Below, one piece after another: positions 24,428 through 38,262 of a DNA stretch of 64,000 bases. Within the stretch, counting starts at the first letter, position 1; every line of letters begins with the position of its first letter. Source of the DNA: Miscanthus floridulus (taxonomy: Eukaryota > Streptophyta > Magnoliopsida > Poales > Poaceae); assembly GCF_019320115.1 (NCBI RefSeq), contig NC_089582.1:116566637-116630636 (forward strand), in the 5' to 3' direction. The translations under genes and the position numbers were made by a program. A model generated the notes under the pieces. It ran no database searches and was not told where the DNA came from. It saw nothing but the letters and a program-made list of their open reading frames with translations.

Positions 24428-27400
24428 CCATGGTTCTTTTCCACGATAGTAAATATAGCCAACCGCGCTTTGGTATCGACCTATATCTCACAGGTGACAG
24501 GAAAACACTCGACTTCTACCGGTCTAAGCATGGCTAAGCATATACTTGATCCTAGACCTACATAGGGTTAAAGGTGTATATATCTGGACAAGGTAGTTTC
24601 ATGCATCAAGTGTTTCTAGTCAACTCTTATAACCTAATGCATCAATCATAAAGGACTCAAGTAATATTTTGTAAACACTGGGAGACTTAGAATGCTCCGG
24701 GGCTTACCTTTGAGAAAAGAAGTGGGGTGGTGATCAGGGCACTCTAGGAGCTATTCTGGATTCTGCTCCTCTTCTTTAGGAGCTGCGACTTGAGGATTCT
24801 CCTGTTGATCCCCTTCCTCTTCTTCGTTGAATTCTAGCAACGTTATCTCCTCGGTGATCCTATATGCATGATCATGGAATAAGATATCATGAATGCATGT
24901 GTGACGACACATATAATATGATGAAATGGGATGAATGCATCCTTGTAAGTAATTTCAATAGCATGACGTCAAAGTAATACAAGTGCATCCTATTTTACTG
25001 AGTATGTGCATATCTCTTCTCGATTACTTAATCAAACACTTCTGCAATTCATTTACTGAACTACAAAACAACAGCTACTTATTTTAACCATAACTAGAGT
25101 TATATACATCAAAATCATATGGTTGTGGAAATTATGGAAAGCTTATGAAATTTTCTCCAACTTTGTTTTAATACTCACAAGGTGATTCAACAGTTATCTA
25201 GGTCAAACAAATCAGTCAATCAAATCTATTCAGAAAGTAAACATCTTGGACAACAAACTTGTAACAGCTAGAACTCTTAAACCCTAAAGCCTATGACTAT
25301 GAAAATTTAACACAAGGTAGATTAGTAAGTTGTCTACAACTTTGTTATTAACAAGTTTTACAGTAAAGATCATTATCCATATGAAATCATCCACACAATT
25401 AAAACTATACATGCAACTATCTATTTGAATTACAAAGTAACAATTAATTGGTTGCATACAACCAATTGCTTCTAAGCCTTACTATGAACATCAACAGTTA
25501 CTATACATCACAAGCACCATAGAAAACATCATGGTCAATCACAATTTAATTACTTAAATGCCTTTATTAATTTAATTAGATAATTAGAGTAAATAACAAA
25601 CGTACACCGAATGTGCATAATAAATTATCATAAAATTACAGTGGACTCCTAGTGCTCACAATAGACTACTATAAAAATTTCATACCATTGGAACATGTAT
25701 AACATCCTATGCAAAAATGACAAGCTAGCAAGGTCTATTTTAGTGAAAATAGTAAACCCTATAGAAAAGTGTCAAACAACAGATTATATATTTTTCCTAG
25801 CTTTATACTAGTGCCATACTACTATACAAAAATGTGCATATCAATATGTTACATATTTTTATCCCTACAATTTTTCTCAGAAAATGTCATTTATTAATAG
25901 ATAAATATAAAGATCATATTTCAATCAAGTTTAGTGCAAGCTTAATATTTTTCCTAGCTAGAGCATGTCAACACAAGACAAACAAAATTAGGATCACAAT
26001 TTTATCATTTCTCTAGCTCAAGATATCTAATTTACAAGTTTACTAACATTCAAAAAGCACTTATTTAAATACATTTTAATCACCAAGAAAAATATCAGAC
26101 ACTGTACATTTCATATTTTTACAAAACACTACACTTCATGAGGATCACAACAAAATTTGGTTCATAAGAATTGGACCTCTAGAACTCCACTTATCATTTT
26201 TCAAAGTTGCATGCAAATCTGGAAATAAATGAACTAGCTTTCAAACTGAGCCGCTTACAGCCGAGACCCATAGGTCAGTCGGGCCCGCATGTCAGCAATA
26301 CAAAAATAGGGGAGCGGCGCTGCTCGACGCAGATTGGCTAGAGTTCATCGACAGCGACCTTTTTTGGCGACGGCACCGACACTACGAGCATCCCCATGAC
26401 ATTGCGCACACGTTGAGCTACCTAGTTGGACCTATTACCGGAGCTAACGACGACGGCGATGACCATGGTGGCATGGCGGTGTGGTTGGACGGTGAGGTGT
26501 CGGAGCCAGCCAAGGTGGCTCGATCTAGGGTTATGCCAAGACTCTACATCCTAAGTCGACTCTAACGCACACCCAAGCGTGATTAATGGTGGTCGGAGAT
26601 GACCCGACCATGGCGACTGAGGACGGCGACAAAACAATGGTGAGGTCGTGCATGGCACGACGGCTTACCGAGCGCGGCTAGCAAGCAAATGTGGGTGCGG
26701 TGGTGTGGTGGGAGTATGATGGGACTGCGGCGGTGGCGGAGGAGTGACATGGCACAAAGCGAGCGGGTTGGTCGGCAATGGCGATGGCGGCGTTGCCCGA
26801 GCAGCTGTGGCTGCTGCACGAAGGTGAGGGAGAAGGTAGGGAGCAAAATGAGGGCACGGGCATCATAGGTGAGCGCTGGGGAGGGTGAAGGCGCTCTCTG
26901 GCCTGACGTGGCCTGGCTGGCCTGGCCATCGGCGATGCGCGGCCTTCACACGGCGTTCAAGTTCTAGTGCCGGTCAGCCATCGAAGCCAAGCCGATGTGG
27001 CCATCAGAGTTTGATAGGCCGACTGTCAGCACAAATTTACGTTGACCAAACTCCTAATCTAAGGCAGAATAGCGAAAACTTCCTAAACCAAAGTTGTAGC
27101 CATATATACCACCTACAATTCCTATTAAAGGATCAAGTTCTAATTCTCAACCAATACAGAGTAAAATCATCCCAAAGTTGAGCCAGTGAAACTGTAAACC
27201 AATTCTGACTTAGAAATATTTCTAGGTGTTGAAAAATAGTGACATGTTGATTTTTGTGAGCTCAAAATGACCAAGCTATGCACTGAATTAGCTCATGACC
27301 CAAAAATAAAAGTTGTTGCTCTGCTCAAATACTATAACTTTGCTTTAGTGAATACATCCATGCAAAGTCTCTATGATATAGTTCAAACTAGGTCAAACAT

Positions 27401-27844
27401 ACTACATTAAAATGATGACTAACACTTGAACTATGACTTAGTGGCCAAACTAGCTCTAGTCATGAATACCAAAGTTGTTCATAATAACATTCTAAACATG
27501 TTTAAGCTATTCATAAGGTCACACAAGCATTTCATACATTGGTTACATAAATTACTTCCCAGGTCAACATGCATATCATCACTTAGGAGCTTAATTAGAC
27601 AAAGTGGTCTACATGAGCAATGTTCCATTAGTCATCCTAAGTGTAGCTAAGGTGTTTTAGTAACTAACATCAACCACTTACACTTATTCACTCATGATCA
27701 TAAGCATACACAAAGGAAACATAAAATAACAAGCATATTTCATATGTTCCAATCATATGTTTCATATGTAAAAGCTTATATATGAATGCTTATGCTCATG
27801 CAATGCAAGTCAATTTATGCAAGCCTAACACCTAGGGTGTTATA
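24428..27844 (-). repeat. 3' LTR of right Del copy, interrupted
   Basis: The LTR runs from 27844 (TATAACACCC on the minus strand) down to CCATGG at 24428, where the Tat LTR interrupts it. It mirrors 17026-20442. Confidence 0.85.
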
Positions 27845-27845
27845 G

Positions 27846-27857
27846 CCCCTCCCCCTT
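27846..27857 (-). other. Polypurine tract of right Del copy
   Basis: CCCCTCCCCCTT on the plus strand is the complement of the purine tract. It lies one base before the 3' LTR. Confidence 0.8.
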
Positions 27858-27887
27858 ATAAAAATCTCATCCCGAGATTTGCAAGAC

Positions 27888-30800
27888 CTATCATTCTTGG
27901 AAAAAGGTGGGATAAACCTCACGTAAGTAATCCTCTCGTTCCCACGTGGTATCTTGTTCATTGTGATTATTCCACACCACCTTATAGAATTTAATGATCT
28001 TACTCCGTGTTACTCTTTCCATCTCTTCTAACACTCGGATTGGTTTCTCTTCATAGGTCAAATCCGATTGGAGCTTAATGTTGGTGGGTGCAATGGCTTC
28101 CTCAGGTATACAAAGACACCTCTTCAACTGAGAAACATGGAAGACATCAAATATGGCACTCATCTCTAGGGGAAGTTGTAACTTGTAAGCGACATTCTCA
28201 TTCCGTTCAGTAATCTTGTATGGCCCTACATATCTAGGCGCAAGCTTTCTTTTCACTCCAAATCTTTATACTCCTTTTATGGGTGACACTTTTAAGTATA
28301 CATAGTCTCCCACTTCAAAAGTCAATGGTCTTCTTCTTTTATCAGCATAACTCTTTTATCTTGACTGGGCTGCTTTCATATGCTGTTGGATAATGCGCAC
28401 TTGCTTTTCAGCTTCAGTGACAAAGTCAATACCAAAGTATCTTCTTTCGTCGGGCTTGATCCAATTCAATGGAGTTCTGTATTTTCTACCGTACAAGGCT
28501 TCAGAAGGAGCCATCTTGATGCTTGCTTGATAACTGTTGTTGTAGGAGAACTCAGCTAAAGGTAGCCATTTCTCCCACAAACCCTTGGAAGATATAACAC
28601 AAGCTCTCAGTAAATCTTCTAAGATCTGGTTCACTCACTCAGTCTATCCAAAAGTTTATGGATGGTATGCTGAACTTCTAATTAGTTTAGTCCCCAAGGC
28701 CTGGTGCAAGTGTTCCCAGAAATGAGCTATAAACTACAGTCCTTGATCTGAGATGATAGTCCTAGGTATTCCATGTATTCTCATGGTCAGAGAAATGTAC
28801 AGCCCAGCGTACCTCCTCACGTGATATGTTGTGTTAACCGGTATAAAATGTGCTAACTTGGTGATGCTATCTACAATAACCTATATTGAATCGTGACCTT
28901 GCTGTGTCATTGGAAGGCCTGTAATAAAGTCCATACTTATTTCTTCCCATTTCTAGCTTGGAATAGGCAAAGGCTGAAGTAACCCAGCAGATTTCATATG
29001 AACAGCTTTTACTCTACTGCAGTTATCACATCTAGCATCATAGACGGCAATTTCCTTCTTCATCTTGGTCCACCAAAAATGGGTCTTCAAATCTTGATAC
29101 ATTTTGCTACTACCTGGGTGGATAGACAACTTAGACGAATGAGCTTCATCTAAAATTTGATTTCTAAGCTCATGGTCCTTTGGTACCACAAGTCGGTCCT
29201 CAAACCATAGCACACCTCTTTCATCTAATCCGAAATGCTTGGTTTCTTGCTCTTGCATCTTTCTCTTGATGTGAAATATACCTACATATGTCTTCTACAG
29301 TTCTATGATTTTGCACTCAAGTGAACAACTGATAGTGGTATTGTGCAGTACAATAGGATGTAACAAATTAAATCCATCTTCCAACAATGCTTCCACAGTG
29401 TTGTAGTGAGATTTCCGACTAAGTGCATCGGCTACAACATTGGCTTTCCCTGGATGGTAGTGCACTTCTAAATTGTAGTCCTTAATCAGCTCTAGCCATC
29501 TTCGCTATCTCATGTTTAGCTCAGGTTGGGTAAAGATATATTTGAGGCTTTTGTTGTCAGTATATACATGACATACATTGCCCAACAAATAATGTCTCCA
29601 TATCTTTAATGCGTGAACAACTGTTGCAAGTTCTAAATCATGAGTAGGGTAATTTACTTCATGCTTTCTCAACTACCGAGAAGCATACGCAATAACTCTT
29701 CCTTCTTGCATGAGCACACACCCCAAACCTATACCCGATGCATCACAAAACACATCGAAAGGCTTTTTAATGTCGGGTTGTGCTAAAACATGAGTTGTAG
29801 TTAATAGAGTCCTTAGGGTGTGAAAAGTTGCTTCACATTTTGGTGTCCAATTAAACTTTTTATCTTTCTGAAGTAGCCTAGTCATGGGTTTAGCTATCTT
29901 GGAGAAATCTAGAATGAAACGACGATAGTAACCTGCTAACCCTAGAAAACTCCAAACTTCATGAACCGAAGTTGGGGCCTTCCAATCCATGACCTCTTGT
30001 ACTTTAGATGGGTCTACAAAAATTCCATCTCTCGATAAGATGTAACCCAAGAAAGGTACTTTACTCAACCAAAATTCACATTTGCTAAACTTCACATATA
30101 ACTTATGTTCCCTCAATCTGGACAGAACAATTCTCAGATGCTCTGCATGATCTGCCTCATTCTCTGAATAAATCAAGATATCATCGATAAACACAACCAT
30201 GAACTTGTCGAGCTCGGGCATGAATACTGAATTCATCAAGTACATGAAGTAGGTAGGAGCATTTGTTAGTCCAAAAGACATGACCAAATGCTCATACAAG
30301 CCATACCTAGTGGAGAAAGTTATTTTAGGTATGTCCTCTGGCCTAATCTTTATCTGATGATAGCCTAACCTCAAGTCAATCTTTGAGAATACCTTTGCTT
30401 TTGCCAACTGATCGAACAAGATATCGATACGAGGCAAAGGATACTTATTTTTTATGGTTACAGCATTAAGTGGCCTATAATCCACACACATTCTGAAGGA
30501 CTTGTCCTTCTTCTTTACAAACAATGCTAGACATCCCCATGGAGACAAACTAGGTTGAATGAGACCTTTGTCCAACCATTTTTGTAACTAAATTTTAAGT
30601 TCAGCTAGCTCATTTGGTGGCATCCTATAGGGTCTTCTTGAGATAGGTGTCGTACCTAACACTAACTCAATCTTAAATTCTACATCCATATTAGGTGGTA
30701 AACCTGGTAACTTATCTAGAAATACATCAGGAAACTCACAAACCACTGGGATATCACACAGGGTAGTGGCTTGAATAGCACAAGCCAAGTATTGGAGTTC

Positions 30801-32297
30801 AAAATTTCAGGAAAGTGGTACTAGGAAAGCATTACCTCCCTTTGGTTCTCTCAATATAATAGTACAAGTGCTAGTATCAATGAGGACACCATGATCGCTC
30901 ATCCATTTCATGTGTAAGATCACATCTATAGATAAACCAAGCAGTACTATCAGATCCATCATATACTCCCTCTCTTGTATAGAGATGAGCACATTTCTAA
31001 CCATCTTGTTTGTAGAGATAGTAGCTCTAGCTAAACTTATACTATAACCACCCTTGCTTACCTCAATTACTTTCTGATCATGTCTAGATGCAAATGATTG
31101 GCTCATAAATGAATGAGAAACTCCCGAATCAAATAAAACAATGGTGGGATGCTTGCTATCAAGAAACATAGCAGCAGTGACAACTTCTCCTACAGGCACC
31201 TCTTCAATAGTAGTATAATGCACGTATCCAGGACGTGCCTTAGGATTTGCCTGTCTCTGATTATTCTGGTTTTGATTGTTGTTCTTCTTAGGATGGGGGC
31301 ATTCCTTGGCCCAATGACCTACTTGATTACAGTTGAAGCAGGAGTGACTGTTCTTAGGTCCTATGGAGCTTCCTTGCCCTCCATTCCCCTTGGGTAAGGC
31401 AATAGTGAACGCCTTACGAAACACCTTCTAGGGTCGGTTGTTCTGAGCTTTTGGTGGAGGAGGTCGAAACTTGGGTGCTGGTGGTTGAAACTATGGCCTA
31501 GCTACCATTGGAGCTCTGGACTGAGAAGATCCTAAGGTGCCTACCTTAGCTGCCCTCTTGTGGCTCTTTGCTGCCGCATGCAGATTGTTGTGGTTCTCCT
31601 GAGTCAATGCATCACTGATGAACTCCTTGTAGGTGGTGCACTTGGAGTTGGCCATAGTCTTCATCAACTTCATGCCAAGACCTCGCTTGAAGCTTTCTAT
31701 CTTCTTTTCTTCGGTGTCAACAAAACCTAGGGCATACCGAGACAGGTTGTTGAAAGCATGCATATACTTAGTAACGGTCTTGGTCCCTTGTGTGAGTCGC
31801 ATAAATTTAGCTGCCTTCATGCGCATCAGCCCTGGGGGAATATGATGCCTAAAGGCTAACTTGAACTACTCCCATGTGACCTGTGCATTTGCAGGTAGAG
31901 AGGACAGAAAATGGGTCCACCAAATCCTAGCCGGTCCCTACAGCTGATGGGACACATACTCTGCCTTCTGGTGCTCGGTGACCCTTAGCAGATGAAACTT
32001 TTGCTCAATAGTGTTGAGCCATTCATCCGCCTGGAGCGGTTCCTCTACCACCTTGAAAATAGGAGGCTTGGTATCCAGAAAATCCTTGAAGGTGTTGTAC
32101 TGGTTTAGCTCAGGCCCCTGCTGCTGTGGGTAGGCACGAGTCGTGTTCTACTTAATGAGGCACAGGGCTTCCTCCATAGTCCTTTGACTTCCCAAAAATT
32201 GAGCAAAGAACTCATTAGCAGACGATGGTGGCGGTGGTGGCAAGTCACCATCATTGCCCCCTTGGCTATTGACTGCTCTGGCATGGGTGCGAGTCAT
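27888..32297 (-). pseudogene. Del gag-pol polyprotein (right copy)
   Basis: This has the same single frame and domain order as the left copy: capsid, CCHC knuckle near 31298-31340, protease DSG near 31130, RT FIDD near 30187, RNase H near 29750, integrase and chromodomain-like end. It shares almost all stops with the left copy, so most decay predates the duplication. Two differences stand out. A codon that is TAA in the left copy (near 15628) is CAA here, which lengthens the integrase ORF (28953-29258). The final Trp codon is a stop here (TGG to TGA at 27891). Both are transitions. Confidence 0.9.
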
Positions 32298-32506
32298 ATG
32301 CAAAGTCGCAACAATAAGTGATTATTGGATGACGTCAAGTGATTGTAGATGAATTGTATAATCATGCCAAACTAAAATTACTGGAGAGAATCTTAAATTC
32401 ATACAATAAAAATAGAGGCATAATAATTCATTCTCGCAACATAACATCACCAATTTGATCACTTATCGGGCTCACAGTGTATTAACATACTAGTCACTAG
32501 GTGACT

Positions 32507-32740
32507 CTAATCTTCATTATGGTCGTTGTCGAGGTCGAAGATAGGATCATCCTCATCCCAGCCATCATCTTCTACTAACATTTCTGGATCTTCGTCTTCC
32601 TTATTAAGGATCAGGTGCAGTTGGTTGTTCAGATAATGCACCTCATGTTGAAGATCCATCACTACATGCTGGGCCTGTGCAAGCTGTTGGCGCAAGTCCC
32701 TCTAGGTATACTTCATTCCAGTGATAGAGGGGCAGTTCAT
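32507..32740 (-). pseudogene. Pre-gag small ORF of Del element (right copy)
   Basis: This mirrors 12130-12363. It has the same coiled-coil-like then acidic composition and the same internal TAG. Confidence 0.5.
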
Positions 32741-33573
32741 AATACCCCACAAAGTGCGAGACTCTCCAAAGCAAAGCAGGAGTTCCAAACATCAACAGGA
32801 AACTCTCGTGAGACAAAGTCATAATGGATAAGAGTTACATAACCGAGTAAGAGATCTATAAGGGTAGGAACAATGCAAATATTAAATAATTATTTATCAT
32901 GATGCATGCACGTTCCGTACGTCCTTAGAAACTTAGGAAAAATTATTTCTAGCGACATACACGGTGGCATACGTACGTTCTCTCATATATAGCGTAACTA
33001 ATCGGACTACATGTTTTGTTGTTAGTGTACCTACACAAGAGTTACATTTCAACCCAACCCCACAATTATATATGCATAATATAAATCTAGGCTCTAAGTT
33101 GTAATCTAAATACTTCCATATATGTATACCCATACATATACTTTCATATCAAAGCTACCCGATGATAGTTTATTACCCACAATTAAATAAGCACCATATA
33201 CACATGCAAGCATGCATACATAGTCGTACCAAATATAGCTCTCCCCGACCGCATGCTCACATCTTGCGGTCATGCCACTCATCAACTTACATTCTTACCT
33301 TGGCGTAGAGGCATTTGATCCATACATTACCATTCAAGTGAGTGGTATCCATACAATAGCACGCCGTATGGACGACGAAAGTAAAAACCCACATGTTAGT
33401 ACTTAAGTAGACACCTAAGAGTCCTTAATTAGACATAAAGAAAGTGATCATTAGCACACTTTAGATTTCAACTCTAGGTTTCAAATACCTATTTATATAG
33501 CTATTAGTTGCTAGAAAATGGTTTTGGAAAACAAAAACCTTTATTTTCAATACACATGTGGTAATTAATGTTG

Positions 33574-33591
33574 AATCTTGCTCTGATGTCA
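33574..33591 (-). other. Primer binding site of right Del copy
   Basis: On the minus strand TGACATCAGAGCAAGATT starts 2 bp inside the 5' LTR end (33594). It resembles an initiator-Met tRNA site. Confidence 0.6.
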
Positions 33592-33593
33592 GC

Positions 33594-36500
33594 TGTCGCA
33601 GAACCGACCAATTTATAAGAGCACAAGTATAATGGCAGACTGCAAGCGGTCACACAGTCATACTTGAGCTCATATAAACTCGGTAGTCTGTCGAGTACCA
33701 CGACAGGTCTCGATAAATGATCCACATACAACCAAGATCGTACAGGATTCAAAATCCATGTCACATATTACATAAAGTTCACTAATACAGTTCCATCATC
33801 AGAGTACGAAATAAAGTTATTACAAACCAAGTTTGATAGATAGTAGCGGAAGCAAATTAAAGTTCGAAAGTAGTATTTGCCAACATAGTTCAAATACGGT
33901 GCCAACATATGATCACAATCCACAAAAGCATGATAGAAGGATTATTAAAGATGCCTGCCCAAGGCTCACTCCTCTTCCATGGTGGGATAAAAGCAATTCT
34001 TGCAATATCCGTGATAGACAGTACCATCTGCAACAATAGGAATAAAACCCTAAGTATGAGAAGGTACTCAGCTAGACTTACCCATCATAAACTAGAAATA
34101 AATTAACTCTAAGGATTATGCAAGGCTTTATAAGTGGAGGTAGCTTAACAATATTTTACATAAAAAGCGATTAACTCAGTTATACAATTATAGTTCTGTC
34201 ATCAAGTTAATTATAACTATCCATCTCTAGATTAGCAACTATCCTATGGCAAACATGTGGTATATCATTTTAAGAGCATACAATAGTAACCATAGCCAAT
34301 ATAGTAATTCCATGTTTATCCGAACCATCACATTCCACAATACAATTACTACGATGTTGGAGCTAGCCAAGTTTCTCACTATCCGGGAGAGACGACGATT
34401 CAAATCGATTTCAATCAGCTAGAAATTTATTCCTAACACAAACCCAGGCAAACCAGATCATTAGTCGTCTTAGTTCACCTTTGCTACAACTCAGGTCCAC
34501 ATTTCGTGAGTTCGCCCAGCGCCGCACAATCAAGGACTAACGGTAGCCAGGTTGTTCAAGCCATGCCTGCCCACGGTCCTAGACTAGGTTGCTCAGGTCA
34601 TGCTTGCCCACGGTCTATTGATCCACTCCTCGCACATCCTTACTTCCATCCAGAGTGCGCACTTTGACAGAGCAGGGCCCGACCTGAGTTGAGCTACTCG
34701 GCTTCGTGGTCGAAATGAGTTATCCGACCAGCTAAGTGATAGGCATGCATTTAATCTTTTCAAAAAGTTCCAACAATGGTACGGTCCTTGATCGACATAG
34801 ACGATGATAGATCCACACCCAAGACCTCCATGTCTTGTTGCTTCTCTATCAATATCCCACCCGGTCTCCATTTACATTACCCCATGGTTCTTTTCCACGA
34901 TAGCAAATATAGCCAACCACGCTTCGGTATCCACCTATATCTCACAGGTGATAGAAAATCATCCGACTTCTACCGGTCTAAGCATGGCTAAGCATATACT
35001 CAATCCTAGACCTACACAGGGTTAAAGGTGTATATATCTGGACAAGGTAGCTTCATGCATCAAGTGTTTTCAGTCAACTCTTATAACCTAATGCATCAAT
35101 CATAAAGGACTCTAGTAATATTTTGTAAACACTAGGGCTTGCCTTTGAGAAAAGAAGTGGGGCGGTGATTAGAGCACTCTGGGAGCTCTTCTGGATTCTA
35201 GTTCTCTTCTTCAGGAGCTACGGCTTGAGGATTCTCCTACTGATCCCCTTCCTCTTCTTTGTTGAATTCCAGCAACGTTATCGCCTCGATCGATCCTATA
35301 TGCATGATCATGGAATAAGATATTGTGAATGCATGTGCGACGACACGTATAATATGATGAAATGGGATGAATGCATCCTTGTAAGTAATTTCAATAGCAT
35401 GGCGCCAAAGTAATACAAGTGCATCCTATTTTACTGAATAGGTGCATATCTCTTCTCGATTACTTAATCAAACACTTCTGCAGTTCATTCACCGAACTAC
35501 AAAATAGCAGCTACTTATTTTAACCATAACTGGAGTTATATACATCGAAATCATATGGTTGTGGAAATTCTGGAAAGCTTATGAAATTTTCTCCAACTTT
35601 CTTTTAATACTCACAAGGTGATTCAACAGTTATCTAGGTCAAACAAACCAGTCAATCAAATCTGTTCGGAAAGTAAACATCTTGGATAGCAAACTTGTAA
35701 TAGCTAGAACTCTTAAACCCTAAGGCCTATGACTATGAAAATTTAACACAAGGTAGATTAGTAAGTTATCTACAACTTTGTTATTAACAAGTTTTACAAC
35801 AAAGATCATTATCCACATGAAATCATCCACACAATTAAAACTATACATGCAACCATCTATTTGAATTACAAAGTAACAATTAATTGGTTGCATACAACCA
35901 ATTACTTCTAAGCCTTACTATGAACATCAACAGTTACTATGCATCACAAGCACCATAGAAAACATCATGGTCAATCACAATTTAATTACTTAAATGCCTT
36001 CATTAATTTAATTAGATAATTAGAGTAAATAACAAACATACACCAAATGTGCACAATAAATTATCATAAAATTATAGTAGACTCCTAGTGCTCACAATAG
36101 ACTACTCTAAAAAATTCATACCATTGGGACATGTATAACATCCTATGCAAAAATGACAAGTTAGTAAGGCCTATTTTAGTGAAAATAGTAAACCCTATAG
36201 AAAAGTGTCAAACAACAGATTATACATTTTTCCTAGCTTCATACTAGTGCCATACTACTGTACAAAAATTTGGATATCAATATGTTATATATTTTTATCC
36301 CTACAATTTTCCTCAGAAAATGCCATTTATTAATAGATAAATATAAAGATCATATTTCAATCAAGTTTACTGCAAACTTAATATTTTTTCTAGCTAGAGC
36401 ATGTCAACACAAGACTAACAAAATTGGGATCACAATTTTATCATTTTCTAGCTCAAGATATCTAATTTACAAGTTTACTAACATTCAAAAAGCACTTATT

Positions 36501-38262
36501 TAAATACATTTTAATCACTAATAAAAATATCAGACACTGTACATTTCATATTTTTACAAAACACTACACTTCATGAGGATCACAACAAAACTTGGTTGAC
36601 AAGAATTGGACCTCTAGAACTCCACTTATCATTTTTCAAAGTTGCATGCAAATCTGGAAATAAATGAACTAGCTTTTCAAACTGAGCCGCTGACAGACGG
36701 GACCCATATGTCAGTCGGGCCCGTATGTTAGTGATACGAAAATAGGGGGGGCATAGTTCACCGACGATGAGCTTTTCCGGTGATGGCACCGACACTACGA
36801 GCATCCCCACGACATTGCACACAAGTTGAGCTACCTAGTTGGACCTATTGCTGGAGCTAACGACGACGGCGGTGACCATGGTGGCACGGCGGTGTGGTTC
36901 GATGGCGAGGCACTGGGGCCGACCGAGGCAGCTCGATCTAGGGTTACGCTGAGACTCTACATCCTAAGGTGACTCTAATGCACACCCAAGCATGACTAAT
37001 GGTGGTCGGAGATGGCCCGGCCATTGTGACTGAGGACAACGGTGAAACAACGGTGAGGTCGTGCGCAACACAACAGCTTATCGGGCGTGGCTAGCAAGCA
37101 AAAGTGGGTGCGGTGGTGCTGTGAGTACTATGGGACTACAGCGGCGGTGGAGGAGTGACACGACGCAAAGCGAGCGGGGTGGCCAGCAATGGCGATGGTG
37201 GCGCTGTCTGAGCTACTACGGCTGCTGCACAAAGGTGAGGGAGAAGGCAAGGAGCGAAATGAGAGTGCGGGCGTCATAGGTGAGCTCTGGGGAGGGTGAA
37301 GGAGCTCTCTGGCCTGACGTGGCCTGGCCGGTTAGGCCATCGGCGACGCACGGCCTCCATGTGACGTTCAAGTTCTGGCGCCAGTCGACCACTAAAGCCA
37401 AGCCGATGTGGCCATCAGAGTTCGATAGGCCGACTGTTAGCTCAAATTTACATTGACCAAACTACTAATCCAAGGCAGATTTGCGAAAACTTCCTAAACC
37501 AAAGTTGTAGCCCTATATACCACGTACAATTCCTATTAAAGGATCAAGTTCTAATTCTCAACCAATACAGAGTAAAATCATCCCAAAGCTAAGCCAGCGA
37601 AACTGTAAACCAATTCTAACTTAGAAATATTTCTAAGTGTTGAAAAACAGTGACATGTTGATTTTTGTGAGCTCAAAATAACCAAGCTATGCACTGAATT
37701 AGCTCATGACCCAAAAATAAAAGTTGTTGCTCTACTCGAATACTACAACTTTGCTTTAGTGAACACATCCATGCAAACTCTCTATGATATAGTTCAAACT
37801 AGGTCAAACATACTACATTAAAATGATGACTAACACTTGAACTATGACTTAGTGGCCAAACTAGCCCTAGTCATGAATACCAAAGTTGTTCATAATGATA
37901 TTCTAAACATGCTTAAGCTATTCATAAGGTCACACAAGTATTTCATACATTGGTTACATAAATTACTTCCTAGGTCAACATGCATATCATCACTTAGGAG
38001 ATTAATTAGACAAAGTGGTCTACATGAACAATGTTCCATTAGTCATCTTAAGTGTAGCTAAGGTGTTTTAGTAACTAACATCAACCACTTACACTTATTC
38101 ACTCATGATCATAAGCATACACAAAGGAAACATAAAATAACAAGCATATTTCATATGTTTCATTCATATGTTTCATATGTAAAAGCTTATATATGAATTC
38201 TTGATGCTTATGCTCATGCAATGCAAGTCAATTTATGCAAGCCTAACACCTAGGGTGTTACA
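33594..38262 (-). repeat. Complete 5' LTR of Del element (4,669 bp)
   Basis: On the minus strand it begins TGTAACACCCTAGGTGTTAG at 38262 and ends GGTTCTGCGACA at 33594. The ends are AT-rich and the middle (about 36700-37440) is GC-rich. The ORFs called here have counterparts in the other LTR copies and show no domain. Comparison with the 3' LTR (24428-27844) shows scattered substitutions and small indels. Confidence 0.88.

Larger units (their letters stand above)
23708..35516. repeat. Inverted repeat B, right arm (partner 9354-21164)
   Basis: This arm covers the truncated Tat LTR, the 3' LTR, the internal region and 1.9 kb of the 5' LTR of the minus-strand Del element. Beyond 35516 the 5' LTR continues normally, which marks this as the parental arrangement. 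Confidence 0.92.
24428..38262 (-). mobile_element. Del/Tekay-type chromovirus retrotransposon, right copy with complete 5' LTR
   Basis: On the minus strand the order is 5' LTR (38262-33594, 4,669 bp), PBS, pre-gag ORF, gag-pol, PPT and 3' LTR (27844-24428, cut by the Tat LTR). Only this copy has a whole 5' LTR and a clean outer boundary at 38262, next to unrelated copia LTR sequence. The target duplication cannot be checked because the other end is interrupted. Confidence 0.88.

Noticed and set aside
9354..35516. Inverted arms as a missed sequencing adaptor artefact
   Set aside because: Such artefacts mirror at one template point and give identical arms. Here the flip joins positions 10 kb apart in the parental order and the arms carry independent transitions. 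Haplotype misassembly is not excluded.
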